From IMG/VR virus record IMGVR_UViG_3300044855_000172, positions 1 through 30,183 of that record: DNA of 30,183 nucleotides; one strand, 5' to 3'. The notes under the pieces are model-generated. The model saw only the letters and a program-made list of their open reading frames with translations. It made no database searches and had not been told where the DNA came from. A program made the translations under genes and the position numbers. The first letter of the stretch is position 1. The number at the start of each line of letters is the position of its first letter. Below, piece after piece: positions 6,137 to 13,014 of this stretch. This DNA comes from a virus.

Positions 6137-7075
6137 TCAAGCCAGCAGCAATGCCTGCTGCGCTGTCCGTTCTGATTGCAGGCTCAGGTACTGCGGGTTC
6201 AGTTCGCACCCGATGTACTGCCTGCCGAGTTGTTGCGCCACCTGCGCCGTCGTTCCGCTGCCCATGAATGGGTCGAGCACGATGTCTGCGAGCCTGCTGC
6301 CAGCAAGGATGCACGGCTCGATCAGTGCAGGCGGGAAGGTGGCGAAGTGTGCGCCGCTGTAGGGCTGGATGGCCACGGTCCAGACACTGCGCTTGTTGGC
6401 GCGTTCGTATTCCTTGCTGACATTTCCGGATTTGGTGGCGTGTTTCGGGTCATTGCTGTCGCCATATTTGCTTCCTCCAAACCGGATGCCCTCGCTGCTC
6501 ACTTTTGCCTGCTCTTTGATTGATTCGTGGTCAAAGTAATACCGCTCCGACTTTGACAGCAAAAAGATGTATTCATGCGCCTTTGTGCAGCGGTCGCGCA
6601 CCGACTCCGGCATCGGGTTCGGCTTGTGCCAGATGATGTCTTGGCGCAGATACCAGCCGTCGGCGCGGAGGGCAAAGGCTAACATCCACGGGATGCCGAT
6701 CAGGTCTTTGGGTTTAATTCTTGGCATCTTTCGATATGTGCCGTGGTTAAACCCCAAGGTTTTGTCTCGATCAGTGTCTTCGCCGCCGTTAACCTGTCTG
6801 CGGGCATCGTTTCTATTGTTTGCTGCGCCGTAGCTGTCCCCAATGTTCAGCCACAGCGTCCCATCGTCGGCCAGCACGTCGCGCACGCACCGGAACACTT
6901 CGACCATCGCGGCGATGTACTGCTCGGGCGTCTGCTCCAGGCCAATCTGGCCCGGGTGCCCGTAGTCCCGCAGGCCGAAGTACGGCGGCGATGTCACGCA
7001 CATCTGCGCTTTCACGCCCTGCTGCACCCAGCGCCGCATGGTGTCGCGGCAGTCACCTATTTCAATGCGGTTCAT
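6137..7075 (-). CDS. DNA amino-methyltransferase (N6-adenine or N4-cytosine)
   Basis: A 312-residue beta-class DNA methyltransferase. The catalytic motif TSPPYF is at residues 28-33 and the SAM-binding motif DPFMGSGTT at 268-276, the order typical of the class. It transfers a methyl group from SAM to an exocyclic amino group of DNA; the SPPY form is common in N4-cytosine enzymes, but N6-adenine is not excluded. ATG 7075 overlaps the nuclease stop (ATGA), which fixes the start. Its neighbours are a VRR-NUC nuclease upstream and primase-helicase downstream. Such phage enzymes usually act without a partner, for protection against host restriction; that role is inferred. Confidence 0.9.
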   Translation of the reverse strand: MNRIEIGDCRDTMRRWVQQGVKAQMCVTSPPYFGLRDYGHPGQIGLEQTPEQYIAAMVEVFRCVRDVLADDGTLWLNIGDSYGAANNRNDARRQVNGGEDTDRDKTLGFNHGTYRKMPRIKPKDLIGIPWMLAFALRADGWYLRQDIIWHKPNPMPESVRDRCTKAHEYIFLLSKSERYYFDHESIKEQAKVSSEGIRFGGSKYGDSNDPKHATKSGNVSKEYERANKRSVWTVAIQPYSGAHFATFPPALIEPCILAGSRLADIVLDPFMGSGTTAQVAQQLGRQYIGCELNPQYLSLQSERTAQQALLLA

Positions 7076-7554
7076 GCATCCCCCAGCAGCCGCTGCGCAT
7101 CGTCCACACTGCGGCAAACGCCCGCCACGCCCCCGGCCTGCCGGATGGTCTGCAGGAACTCATCCTGTCCGGGGCGCATCTTGCCGACGCGCGACTTGAC
7201 CTCGATGGCCAGCGTCCGCCCGTCTTTCAGAACGCCCATGATGTCGCTCATGCCTTTCTGCGTGTTGGCCCGGATATACCGCGTCGAGCCGTCCCTGTTG
7301 CGCTCCGCAAAGGTGCCGCTGTTCTGTCGCCAGCACTGCGCCACGCGAGGGTGGCGCTTTAGCAGCGCCATGATCGCCCGCAGGATGTCGGCCTCGCTCG
7401 GCTCCGTGCCGGGCTTCGCTGGGGCCCGCTTCTTCGGCTCCGGAGGTATCGGCAGTTCTCGCGCCGGCTTGCCGCTGAGCGCGGCGTACAGCGACTCTGT
7501 CTGCTGGTTGCGGAGCATCTGCTCGCGCAGGGTTCGGCGGCCACGTTCGGTCAT
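7072..7554 (-). CDS. VRR-NUC domain nuclease
   Basis: A 160-residue protein ending in a VRR-NUC domain, a PD-(D/E)xK nuclease fold found in phage structure-specific nucleases and in FAN1. The core reads KGMSDIMGVLKDGRTLAIEVKS, cut here into two pieces: Asp104 in GMSDI and the E-x-K pair at 118-120 in AIEVKS, with Gln130 downstream. The first 50 residues are basic and Pro-rich and probably flexible. ATG 7554 overlaps the upstream stop as ATGA; a GTG at 7563 would also be in frame. In phages such proteins are thought to resolve branched DNA. It is co-transcribed with the methyltransferase. Confidence 0.88.
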   Translation of the reverse strand: MTERGRRTLREQMLRNQQTESLYAALSGKPARELPIPPEPKKRAPAKPGTEPSEADILRAIMALLKRHPRVAQCWRQNSGTFAERNRDGSTRYIRANTQKGMSDIMGVLKDGRTLAIEVKSRVGKMRPGQDEFLQTIRQAGGVAGVCRSVDDAQRLLGDA

Positions 7555-7853
7555 GCTGCGCACCTCGCCGCGTAATCCCAGACACTCGCCACTTGCTCAT
7601 GCGCCTTCAGCTTGTGCTGCACCAGCGGTTTGACGGCCAAATTCGGCGGCGGCGGAGCACCGGCAATCACCCACACCCAGATGTGCTCATTGATGCGGCG
7701 TTTCTGCAGCCTGCCCTGCACGCGCAGCTTCCTCAGATGCTGCGCCGCAGTATCCTGCTTGCAGCCCAGATGCGCCGCCACTTGCTCACGCAGCACCGGC
7801 TGATGCGCCTGCACGAAAGCCAGAACCGCCAGTTTTTCGTCGCTCAGTTTCAT
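7551..7853 (-). CDS. Winged-helix DNA-binding protein (paralogue A)
   Basis: A 100-residue protein with an N-terminal winged helix-turn-helix: LSDEKLAVLAFVQAHQPV, then a recognition-helix region (CKQDTAAQHLRKLRVQGRL) and a wing ending in IWVWV. After a Pro-rich linker the C-terminus reads ASVWDYAARCAA. The same arrangement, including the ASVW(D/E)YA end, occurs in the gene at 8271-8546, so the two are paralogues. ATG 7853 overlaps the upstream stop. It likely binds DNA as a regulator or replication accessory factor; the target is unknown. Confidence 0.75.
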   Translation of the reverse strand: MKLSDEKLAVLAFVQAHQPVLREQVAAHLGCKQDTAAQHLRKLRVQGRLQKRRINEHIWVWVIAGAPPPPNLAVKPLVQHKLKAHEQVASVWDYAARCAA

Positions 7854-8056
7854 TCGACTGGCCTCCACGGAACCATCTTCGTTCGCAGCTGCGCCTCCGC
7901 AGCACGGATCAGAAACCGTGCCTGCGTTTCCGTCACGCCAGGCAGCGCGGCCTTGAACCACAGACGGCCGATTTCGTCGTCCGTCAGGCTGACGTGCCGG
8001 CACTTGTCCAGCAGGGCGAGCGTGCCTGCTGGGGCAACTTCCCAGTCTGAGGTCAT
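7850..8056 (-). CDS. Small phage protein, unknown function
   Basis: A 68-residue protein; ATG 8056 overlaps the preceding stop and its own TGA overlaps the next ATG. It is acidic and helical, with a segment LTDDEIGRLWFKAA followed by TETQARFLIRAAEAQLR. No known domain is recognised with confidence. It lies between the two winged-helix paralogues and may work with them, but that is only positional. Confidence 0.65.
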   Translation of the reverse strand: MTSDWEVAPAGTLALLDKCRHVSLTDDEIGRLWFKAALPGVTETQARFLIRAAEAQLRTKMVPWRPVE

Positions 8057-8274
8057 TTCTTTTCCTCCATCCAAGACCACCAAATGCGCCGCTGCACGGT
8101 TGCTGGCGCCGCCATCGCGGCCACTTGGGCGGCCTCGTCGCGGTCAAACCACGGGGTCGCAGGGCGCGACCACTTCGCGCCGTCCCACCAGCGGAGAAAC
8201 TGTCCCTTACGGGCCACGCTGGCCCGATACCAGCCCACAGCCGGCGGCGGGCCGGGGTTCCATTCAATCGTCAT
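8053..8274 (-). CDS. GPPPxxGWYxA-type Trp-rich small protein
   Basis: A 73-residue Trp-rich protein starting MTIEWNPGPPPAVGWYRAS, followed by FLRWWDGAKWS. The gene at 13011 on the other strand starts MTTWHKGPPPSIGWWPAS and continues FRWWNGKWWS, so the two are clear relatives. The pattern resembles a small Trp-rich beta domain. No function is known to me. ATG 8274 overlaps the previous stop and the stop overlaps the next ATG, keeping it inside the leftward operon. Confidence 0.7.
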   Translation of the reverse strand: MTIEWNPGPPPAVGWYRASVARKGQFLRWWDGAKWSRPATPWFDRDEAAQVAAMAAPATVQRRIWWSWMEEKK

Positions 8275-8546
8275 GGCGCAACCTCTAAACGTCGAGCATA
8301 TTCCCACACGCTAGCGGCCTGAGCTATTGCAACGTCCGCCGCCGTGTTGCGCGGCTCGGCCAGCACCCACGACGAATGACGCCCTACTCTGCTCGGCCGG
8401 ATCAAGCCGGCGCGACGCAGTGCGTCAAGGTATTGCGAGGCCGTCTCCTCACGCACATGCAGGGCGCGAGCGATGGTGCGTCTGTTGACGGGCTGCAGCC
8501 GCTCGACGGCGGCAAGCGTCTCTTGCTGGCGTGGTGTCAGGTCCAT
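8271..8546 (-). CDS. Winged-helix regulator-like protein (paralogue B), leaderless
   Basis: A 91-residue winged-helix protein: LTPRQQETLAAVERLQPVN, recognition region (VREETASQYLDALRRAGLI), wing (RVGRHSSWVLAEP) and C-terminal tail ASVWEYARRLEVAP. It is a paralogue of the protein at 7551-7853. It is the first gene of the leftward operon. No Shine-Dalgarno sequence precedes ATG 8546, and a predicted promoter would start transcription about two bases upstream, so the message may be leaderless, as for lambda cI. It faces a strong rightward promoter, so it may be a regulator of this control region; that is inference. Confidence 0.75.
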   Translation of the reverse strand: MDLTPRQQETLAAVERLQPVNRRTIARALHVREETASQYLDALRRAGLIRPSRVGRHSSWVLAEPRNTAADVAIAQAASVWEYARRLEVAP

Positions 8547-8554
8547 GGGCCGCG

Positions 8555-8584
8555 ATCATAGGCCCGCACCGCCCGACGCGTCCA
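8555..8584 (-). promoter_or_regulatory. Leftward sigma70-like promoter, leaderless start
   Basis: Read on the minus strand: TGGACG (8584-8579, four of six matches to the -35 consensus), 18-base spacer, TATGAT (8560-8555, five of six matches to -10). The expected start is near 8548, within about two bases of ATG 8546. The -35 is moderate, so confidence rests mostly on the -10 and the lack of any other leader. Confidence 0.5.
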
Positions 8585-8619
8585 TATCCCGACTATTCCA
8601 CGCGGGTATACGATGCTGC

Positions 8620-8647
8620 TTGACGCTCCGCGACTGTCTTGTATGAT
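8620..8647 (+). promoter_or_regulatory. Rightward sigma70 promoter
   Basis: TTGACG (8620-8625, five of six matches), 16-base spacer, TATGAT (8642-8647, five of six). It should start transcription near 8654 and drive the recombination operon beginning at 8693. It faces away from the leftward promoter across the same 146-bp control region. Confidence 0.75.
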
Positions 8648-8692
8648 GCCCTTGCGTTGCGGCGCATCCCGCAAACAAAAGGAGCGATGGCG

Positions 8693-9088
8693 ATGAATTA
8701 CTCTGCGATTCCCGGCCCTGGCGACGTGGCCACCTGGCCCACGCATTCTGCCGGTTTTGAGGGCGACCACCCGTACAAACAGGAAGCGCGCGACCATTTG
8801 CTGGCCTGTTCGGCAGACTGGCAGGAGTGGCTTGCCGAAGTGAGCCGCGCTCGCGAGGGTGCGGCGTTCTCGACGCTCAACGTGCGCGAGGAGGACATGG
8901 ATTCCGTCTGCGTGGACACGCTGCTGGCTTGCCTGTTGGCCGGCACCCGTGCGCAGTCCGAGGCGGCGCGCTACGAACTGCAGTCGCGGTTTCTGCGGGA
9001 CAGCGCCGACCGGCTGCGGCGGCTTGAGGATCAGTTGTGCGCTTCGCAGCAAGGCGACCCTGAGCCTGAGTTCTACGACGATTTCTGA
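8693..9088 (+). CDS. Acidic helical protein, first gene of recombination operon
   Basis: A 131-residue acidic protein. AAAGGAG (8678-8684) lies eight bases before ATG 8693; an in-frame ATG at 8687 is too close to this site, and the frame upstream of about 8654 would precede the predicted transcription start. The protein is mostly helical (ARDHLLACSADWQEWLAEVSRAREG; later a heptad-like stretch of Leu/Arg/Asp) and ends in Asp/Glu-rich residues. No known domain is recognised. Its position ahead of the exonuclease/annealing pair suggests an early function. Confidence 0.75.
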   Translation: MNYSAIPGPGDVATWPTHSAGFEGDHPYKQEARDHLLACSADWQEWLAEVSRAREGAAFSTLNVREEDMDSVCVDTLLACLLAGTRAQSEAARYELQSRFLRDSADRLRRLEDQLCASQQGDPEPEFYDDF

Positions 9089-9098
9089 GGAGGTTTGG

Positions 9099-9734
9099 AT
9101 GATCCTCGAAACCGCCACCCAGCGCACCGAAGACTGGTACGCCGCCCGCATCGGCAAGGCCACGGCCAGCCGGTTCCGTGACGCCATCGCCGCGCTGAAA
9201 TCCGGCGCCCCAGCGCAGGCGCAGCGCGACTACCTGACGGAGCTTGTCGTGGAGCGCCTGACGCAGCAGCCGATCCAGCGCTTTCAGAACGCCGCCATGA
9301 CCTGGGGCACAGAGCAGGAGCCTGCGGCGCGTGCAGCCTACGAGCGCGTCACCGGCATCAGCGTCGAGGAAACCGGCTTCGTCGCCCATGACACCCTGAT
9401 GGCAGGCTGCTCGCCTGACGGCCTAGTGGACTGGGACGGCCTGGTCGAGATCAAGTGCCCGTGGAACACCGCCGTGCATATTGAGACGCTGCTGAACGGC
9501 ATGCCGGCAGAGCACATTCCGCAGGTGCAGGGCCAGATGTGGATCACTGGCCGGCAGTGGTGCGATTTCGTTTCCTTCGACCCCCGCATGCCTGCTGAAC
9601 TGCAACTGCACGTCCAGCGCATCAACCGTGACCCGGCGTATGTTGCCGACCTCGAGCGCAGGGTCACGGAATTCCTTGCCGAGGTCGGCACCCAAGTCGA
9701 GGCGCTGCGGCGTCTCGCGGAAAGCAGAAAATGA
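9099..9734 (+). CDS. YqaJ-family recombination exonuclease
   Basis: A 211-residue lambda-Exo-like exonuclease of the YqaJ family, which resects double-stranded DNA ends to leave 3' single strands for annealing. The N-terminal QRTEDWYAARIGKATAS motif, the TWGTEQEPAAR helix, the metal-binding Asp107 in CSPDG, Glu117 and Lys119 in LVEIKCP and the QVQGQMW helix near 142-148 are all present in order. GAGGAGG (9087-9093) sets ATG 9099. With the RecT-like protein at 10070 it makes a Red-type pair; the small gene between them starts on its stop. Confidence 0.92.
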   Translation: MILETATQRTEDWYAARIGKATASRFRDAIAALKSGAPAQAQRDYLTELVVERLTQQPIQRFQNAAMTWGTEQEPAARAAYERVTGISVEETGFVAHDTLMAGCSPDGLVDWDGLVEIKCPWNTAVHIETLLNGMPAEHIPQVQGQMWITGRQWCDFVSFDPRMPAELQLHVQRINRDPAYVADLERRVTEFLAEVGTQVEALRRLAESRK

Positions 9735-10033
9735 CTCAGGAAAAGCAGAAGCGACCCTACACGCGCAAGATGAAGGTCTTCGTCGTGACGGACATGCACG
9801 CCAACGAGCGGCTGGTGCGGGCCTACACCTCGGCCGACGCGCTGCGCCATGTCACGCCCACGTTCCTCGTGACGCCGGCCAATCAGGACGACATCATCAG
9901 CCTAATGGCCGCCGGCACGCCCGTGGAAACCGTTGACATCATCAGCCTGATGGTTGCAGGCACGCCCGTGGAAACCGCGGGAATTCCGGAGCAGGAACTG
10001 CCGGCGGGTGAAGCCGCGGGCCTGAGCGACTAA
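9731..10033 (+). CDS. Small protein with 15-residue tandem duplication
   Basis: A 100-residue protein; ATG 9731 overlaps the exonuclease stop (ATGA). The N-terminal half (RKMKVFVVTDMHANERLVRAY) looks like a small alpha/beta fold. Residues 54-68 and 69-83 are a tandem copy, DIISLM(A/V)AGTPVET(V/A), encoded by a 45-bp duplication. It lies between the exonuclease and the annealing protein. No known family is recognised; a partner role in recombination is possible from position only. Confidence 0.7.
   Translation: MTQEKQKRPYTRKMKVFVVTDMHANERLVRAYTSADALRHVTPTFLVTPANQDDIISLMAAGTPVETVDIISLMVAGTPVETAGIPEQELPAGEAAGLSD
9890..9979 (+). repeat. 45-bp in-frame tandem duplication
   Basis: Units 9890-9934 and 9935-9979 differ at only a few bases, mostly third codon positions, and encode the repeated DIISLM.AGTPVET segment. 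Confidence 0.9.
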
Positions 10034-10039
10034 CCTACA

Positions 10040-10057
10040 GGGGCGGTACGCCGCCCC
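10040..10057 (+). other. Hairpin with TACG loop before annealing gene
   Basis: Perfect 7-bp stem GGGGCGG/CCGCCCC with a TACG loop, in the only sizeable gap of the recombination operon. No T run follows. It may set the end of the upstream message or tune translation of the next gene; the loop matches that at 959-974. Confidence 0.55.
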
Positions 10058-10069
10058 GGAAAGAACACC

Positions 10070-10828
10070 ATGACAGCACTTGTCCCCGTAGACCAAATTG
10101 AGCGCATGGCGCTTGCGGTCGCCAAGTCCGGCCTGTTCGGCGTCAAGACGCCCGACCAAGCGATGGCCCTGATGCTGATCGCCCAGGCCGAGGGTCTGCA
10201 CCCCGCCATCGCCGCCCGCGACTACCACGTCATCAACGGCCGCCCCGCCCTGCGCGCCGACGCCATGCTGGCCCGCTTCCAAGCCGCAGGCGGCAGCGTT
10301 CGCTGGCATGAATACGCCGATCAGCGCGTTGTCGGCACGTTCACGCACCCGCAAGGCGGCAATGTCGAGGTCACTTGGACGCTGGAGATGGCAAGCGCCG
10401 CCGGCCTGACGCGCAACCCAACGTGGAAGTCCTACCCGCGCCAGATGCTGCGCTCGCGCTGCATCTCTGAGGGCATCCGCACCGTGTTTCCGGGCGTTTT
10501 GGTCGGCACCTACACCCCCGAGGAAGTCGGCGACATGGAACCCCGCGAACCCGTCCGCATGCGTGACATGGGCACTGTGGACGAGGTCGCGCCGCCCGCA
10601 CCGCCCGCACCGCCTGAGCCCCCAGAGGGTCTGATTGACGTTGACGAATTGCTGGAGTCAATTGAGCTTGCCAGCACGCTGGAGGGGCTCGAGATGCTCC
10701 GCGCCGACATGCGCCGCGTCCCGAAAGGCGCTGACCGTGACCGCATCATTGCCGCAGCCAAGCGCCGCGCGGAGGAGATCCGCGCCGAGCAGGCGCCTGC
10801 GCCCGAGGCGGAAGGGGGTGCGTTGTGA
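10070..10828 (+). CDS. RecT-like single-strand annealing protein
   Basis: A 252-residue protein of the RecT-like annealing group. Residues 1-150 carry the conserved core: LMLIAQAEGLHPAIAARDY, INGRPALRADAMLARFQAAGG, and LTRNPTWKSYPRQMLRSRC with EGIRTVFPGV. It should coat and anneal single-stranded DNA made by the YqaJ exonuclease encoded just upstream. After about residue 170 comes a Pro-rich linker (APPAPPAPPEPPEG) and an acidic helical tail that may bind partners such as host SSB. GGAAAGA (10057-10063) precedes ATG 10070. The next gene overlaps its stop. Confidence 0.85.
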   Translation: MTALVPVDQIERMALAVAKSGLFGVKTPDQAMALMLIAQAEGLHPAIAARDYHVINGRPALRADAMLARFQAAGGSVRWHEYADQRVVGTFTHPQGGNVEVTWTLEMASAAGLTRNPTWKSYPRQMLRSRCISEGIRTVFPGVLVGTYTPEEVGDMEPREPVRMRDMGTVDEVAPPAPPAPPEPPEGLIDVDELLESIELASTLEGLEMLRADMRRVPKGADRDRIIAAAKRRAEEIRAEQAPAPEAEGGAL

Positions 10829-11037
10829 GCGCCGCCAGCCAACCCCCCGATCAGCACCTGATCACACCCGCACAGCTTGCCATCCGCTGGGGCCTGAGCC
10901 TGCACACGCTCAGTCAGTGGCGGGTCAATAACAGCGGGCCGTCTTACCTGCGCCTCGGTGACGGCGATCGACCGCGCATCAGGTATCGGATGAGCGATAT
11001 CTTGGCCTACGAGCGCCGGGCGAAGGAGGGCGCATGA
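10825..11037 (+). CDS. AlpA/excisionase-like helix-turn-helix protein
   Basis: A 70-residue protein starting at GTG 10825, which overlaps the annealing-protein stop (GTGA). It is of the MerR-like AlpA/HTH_17 type: LITPAQLAIRWGLSLHTLSQW forms the helix-turn-helix, and PSYLRLGDGDRPRIRYRMSDILAYE gives the small wing and the DIxAYE end typical of the family. Such proteins act as excisionases or transcription regulators. No integrase is visible in this window, so which role applies is unknown. Confidence 0.8.
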   Translation: MSAASQPPDQHLITPAQLAIRWGLSLHTLSQWRVNNSGPSYLRLGDGDRPRIRYRMSDILAYERRAKEGA

Positions 11038-11231
11038 ACTGGTGGCGCCAATCACTGACGGGAATGTTCCGCCCCGCGTCGCCCGAGGTTCTGGCGGCGC
11101 GTGAGCTGGACGAGGCCCGCCGGCAGTTGCTGGCCGCAGAGTCCGCTGCGGAATACGCGGACGCGATGTGCGCTTACCACCGCTCGCGGATTGATCGGCT
11201 GCAGCGGTATTTGAAAGGAGAAAAGGAATGA
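11034..11231 (+). CDS. Small coiled-coil phage protein
   Basis: A 65-residue protein; ATG 11034 overlaps the preceding stop. After a Trp-rich start (MNWWRQSLTGMFRPASPEVL) it is one long helix (ARELDEARRQLLAAESAAEY and onward to RIDRLQRYLKG) with coiled-coil spacing. The P-x-LAARELDEARRQLL pattern is common in small phage proteins of unknown function. It may form dimers. Confidence 0.7.
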   Translation: MNWWRQSLTGMFRPASPEVLAARELDEARRQLLAAESAAEYADAMCAYHRSRIDRLQRYLKGEKE

Positions 11232-11479
11232 CCACCGAAGACGAAATCCGCCGCGTGCTGCACCCTGAAGCGCACGAACCCATGCGATACGAGCCGCGCA
11301 TCCCGCTGGGTTGCGACCAGCAGGGTCGCTACCCGCAAGCTGCAGAGCCGTGCGTGGACCTCGATGAACTGGGCGTCAAGCTGCCGCCGCAGGAGCCGTG
11401 GTGGCCGTACATCCTGGGCGCAGTGGTGGGCCTGCTGGCGCTGGTGCTGGTGTTTGCGCCGCTGGGGGTGATCAAGTGA
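11228..11479 (+). CDS. Small membrane protein, C-terminal anchor
   Basis: An 83-residue protein; ATG 11228 overlaps the previous stop. The N-terminal 58 residues are hydrophilic, then a clear transmembrane helix runs about residues 59-79 (YILGAVVGLLALVLVFAPLG) and the chain ends IK. The orientation is probably N-terminus in the cytoplasm. No family is recognised. The next gene starts on its stop. Confidence 0.65.
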   Translation: MTTEDEIRRVLHPEAHEPMRYEPRIPLGCDQQGRYPQAAEPCVDLDELGVKLPPQEPWWPYILGAVVGLLALVLVFAPLGVIK

Positions 11480-12144
11480 CGCCCCTTATCACTGAGTTTG
11501 TAAAAGTCACTAATGATGCTGAACGGTGGACTTGGTTTGATGTAGGAAACATTCCAGAACTTGTGGAGGCAAGGCTTGATGATGAATTATTTGCTATGCC
11601 ATATCCGCGCACCGCGTTTTGCGGGGTTGATGTGGACGGAAGTAAGTTTTGCGTGGCGCTGATTACTGGTGACAACCATGTAAGCGTAACCGGCAGGTAT
11701 GACACCGGCAAATTTCCCGCAATTATTAAGCCGTTCTCTTACATAAACACCGACGAAGGGATACGCATCTACGGAGGAGAAGGCATGGAGTCTCCTTCTC
11801 GGGCGCATTACCTGCCAGTCATCGCGCTCGTCAGTCGTTTTGTACAAAGCCTAAACGCTGTGACGCAGACGGCATATTTTCCGACGCCCAAAAAGTCCCT
11901 TCTGAATGCCGCTCGGGCCGCCAAGGGAAAGCCATTGGCGTTGTTTGATTGGCACACCGTTGAGATTGCGCCCAAAAAACCCAAGGGCGAGCCGCAAGGC
12001 GGCACCCACGCATCACCAAGATTGCACGACAGGCGCGGTCATTGGCGCATTTGTAAAGGCGGCAAAAAGGCTTGGGTCAAAGCCTGCAAAGTTGGTAATG
12101 CCAGCAAGGGCGTTGTGTTCAAGGACTACGAGGTGAAAGCATGA
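11476..12144 (+). CDS. Hypothetical protein, AT-richer than its neighbours
   Basis: A 222-residue protein. GTG 11476 overlaps the previous stop (GTGA); no better start is seen. The middle is a mixed alpha/beta domain (CGVDVDGSKFCVALITGDNH; LPVIALVSRFVQSLNAV). The C-terminal 50 residues are basic with the pattern HDRRGHWR, GKKAWVKACKVG and VFKDYEV, which recurs at the ends of various phage proteins. Codons such as gat, tta and aaa are frequent, so base composition is visibly lower in GC than in adjoining genes, a sign of separate acquisition. Function unknown. Confidence 0.7.
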   Translation: MTPLITEFVKVTNDAERWTWFDVGNIPELVEARLDDELFAMPYPRTAFCGVDVDGSKFCVALITGDNHVSVTGRYDTGKFPAIIKPFSYINTDEGIRIYGGEGMESPSRAHYLPVIALVSRFVQSLNAVTQTAYFPTPKKSLLNAARAAKGKPLALFDWHTVEIAPKKPKGEPQGGTHASPRLHDRRGHWRICKGGKKAWVKACKVGNASKGVVFKDYEVKA

Positions 12145-12359
12145 CCACCCTAAGACAAGCCGTCCAAGAGTTCGTGTCCGACTACGACTGCGGTGGGTGC
12201 GGCCACTTTCAATACTACGCCGAGCGGTTCCGCACCGCCCTCATGTACCCCGGGACCGAATATGAGCAGGGGTTCATCGACGGCATGAGCGAGCAGGCAC
12301 GCCGCAGCGTGGACCGCTTTGCCAACGCCATGACGAAGACCAAGGAAGGAAACGCATGA
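12141..12359 (+). CDS. Small phage protein, unknown function
   Basis: A 72-residue protein whose ATG overlaps the previous stop. It begins MTTLRQAVQEF, close to the MTTLREAAQQA of the next gene. It contains YDCGGCGHFQYYAERF, with two Cys and a His that are too few for a confident zinc site, then GFIDGMSEQARRSVDRFANAM. No known family is recognised. Confidence 0.65.
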   Translation: MTTLRQAVQEFVSDYDCGGCGHFQYYAERFRTALMYPGTEYEQGFIDGMSEQARRSVDRFANAMTKTKEGNA

Positions 12360-12754
12360 CCACACTACGTGAAGCCGCCCAGCAGGCGCTGGAGTCGTTG
12401 GAGGCAACGCATTACGACGTTGGTTCCGCTGAAAAACAGCGATTGCAGGTTATGGACGCCATCACCGCCCTCTGCAAAGCGCTGGCGCAGGAGGAGCAGG
12501 AGCCGGTGACGACCCCGCCCTGTAAAGGCATGAACTGCGGGGCTATTGATGGCCGGTCGCACTCGCTGGAGTGCCACGCGGAGCATTCGGCAGCAATAGC
12601 TGGTGGACGGTTTGTGCCCTTGCCCCGCCGCGAGTGGCGCTCGTTGAGTGAGGAGGAGATTCTTCCGCTGTACAACACCACACCAAGCAGCCACGCGGAA
12701 ATGCTTGAGTTCGCCCGCGACATCGAGGCCAAGCTGAAGGAGAAGAACCAATGA
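12356..12754 (+). CDS. Small phage protein with Cys/His motif
   Basis: A 132-residue protein; ATG 12356 overlaps the previous stop. The N-terminus (MTTLREAAQQALESLE) is helical and resembles the upstream gene's start. A central segment has Cys-rich spacing (PPCKGMNCGAIDG then LECHAEHSAA), which might bind a metal. The C-terminal helix (SHAEMLEFARDIEAKLKEK) is a likely coiled coil. Function unknown. Confidence 0.65.
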   Translation: MTTLREAAQQALESLEATHYDVGSAEKQRLQVMDAITALCKALAQEEQEPVTTPPCKGMNCGAIDGRSHSLECHAEHSAAIAGGRFVPLPRREWRSLSEEEILPLYNTTPSSHAEMLEFARDIEAKLKEKNQ

Positions 12755-13014
12755 GCCAACCCAAAGCCCTATTTCTTGCTGATGTCATTGAGGCAGACCC
12801 CGCAAGCAAAACACATCACGACGAGGCCGCAGCCGAACTGCGCCGGTTGCACGCGGAGAGCGCCGAACTGCTGGAGGCGTTGAAGAACTTGGAAAAAGAG
12901 TTCCGCAAGGTCTACCCGATTTACTACTACGCAGAGCCTTGGGGCCACGAAACCAATGTTCCGCTGCAAGCGGCCCGCGCCGCCATCGCCAAAGCGGAAG
13001 GAGAGAAAACATGA
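12751..13014 (+). CDS. Small coiled-coil phage protein
   Basis: An 87-residue protein with ATGA overlap at its start. An N-terminal segment (LFLADVIEADPASKTHHDEA) leads into a long charged helix (AAELRRLHAESAELLEALKN and on to EKEFRKV) with coiled-coil character, then a Tyr-rich turn (YPIYYYAEPWG) and a final helix. No named family is recognised; such AELRRLHAE segments are common in phage accessory proteins. Confidence 0.65.
   Translation: MSQPKALFLADVIEADPASKTHHDEAAAELRRLHAESAELLEALKNLEKEFRKVYPIYYYAEPWGHETNVPLQAARAAIAKAEGEKT

Noticed and set aside
6129-6314. Longer start of the primase-helicase
   Set aside because: It would overlap the methyltransferase gene by about 180 bases; GTG 6128 has a GAGGGA site and sits right after that gene's stop.
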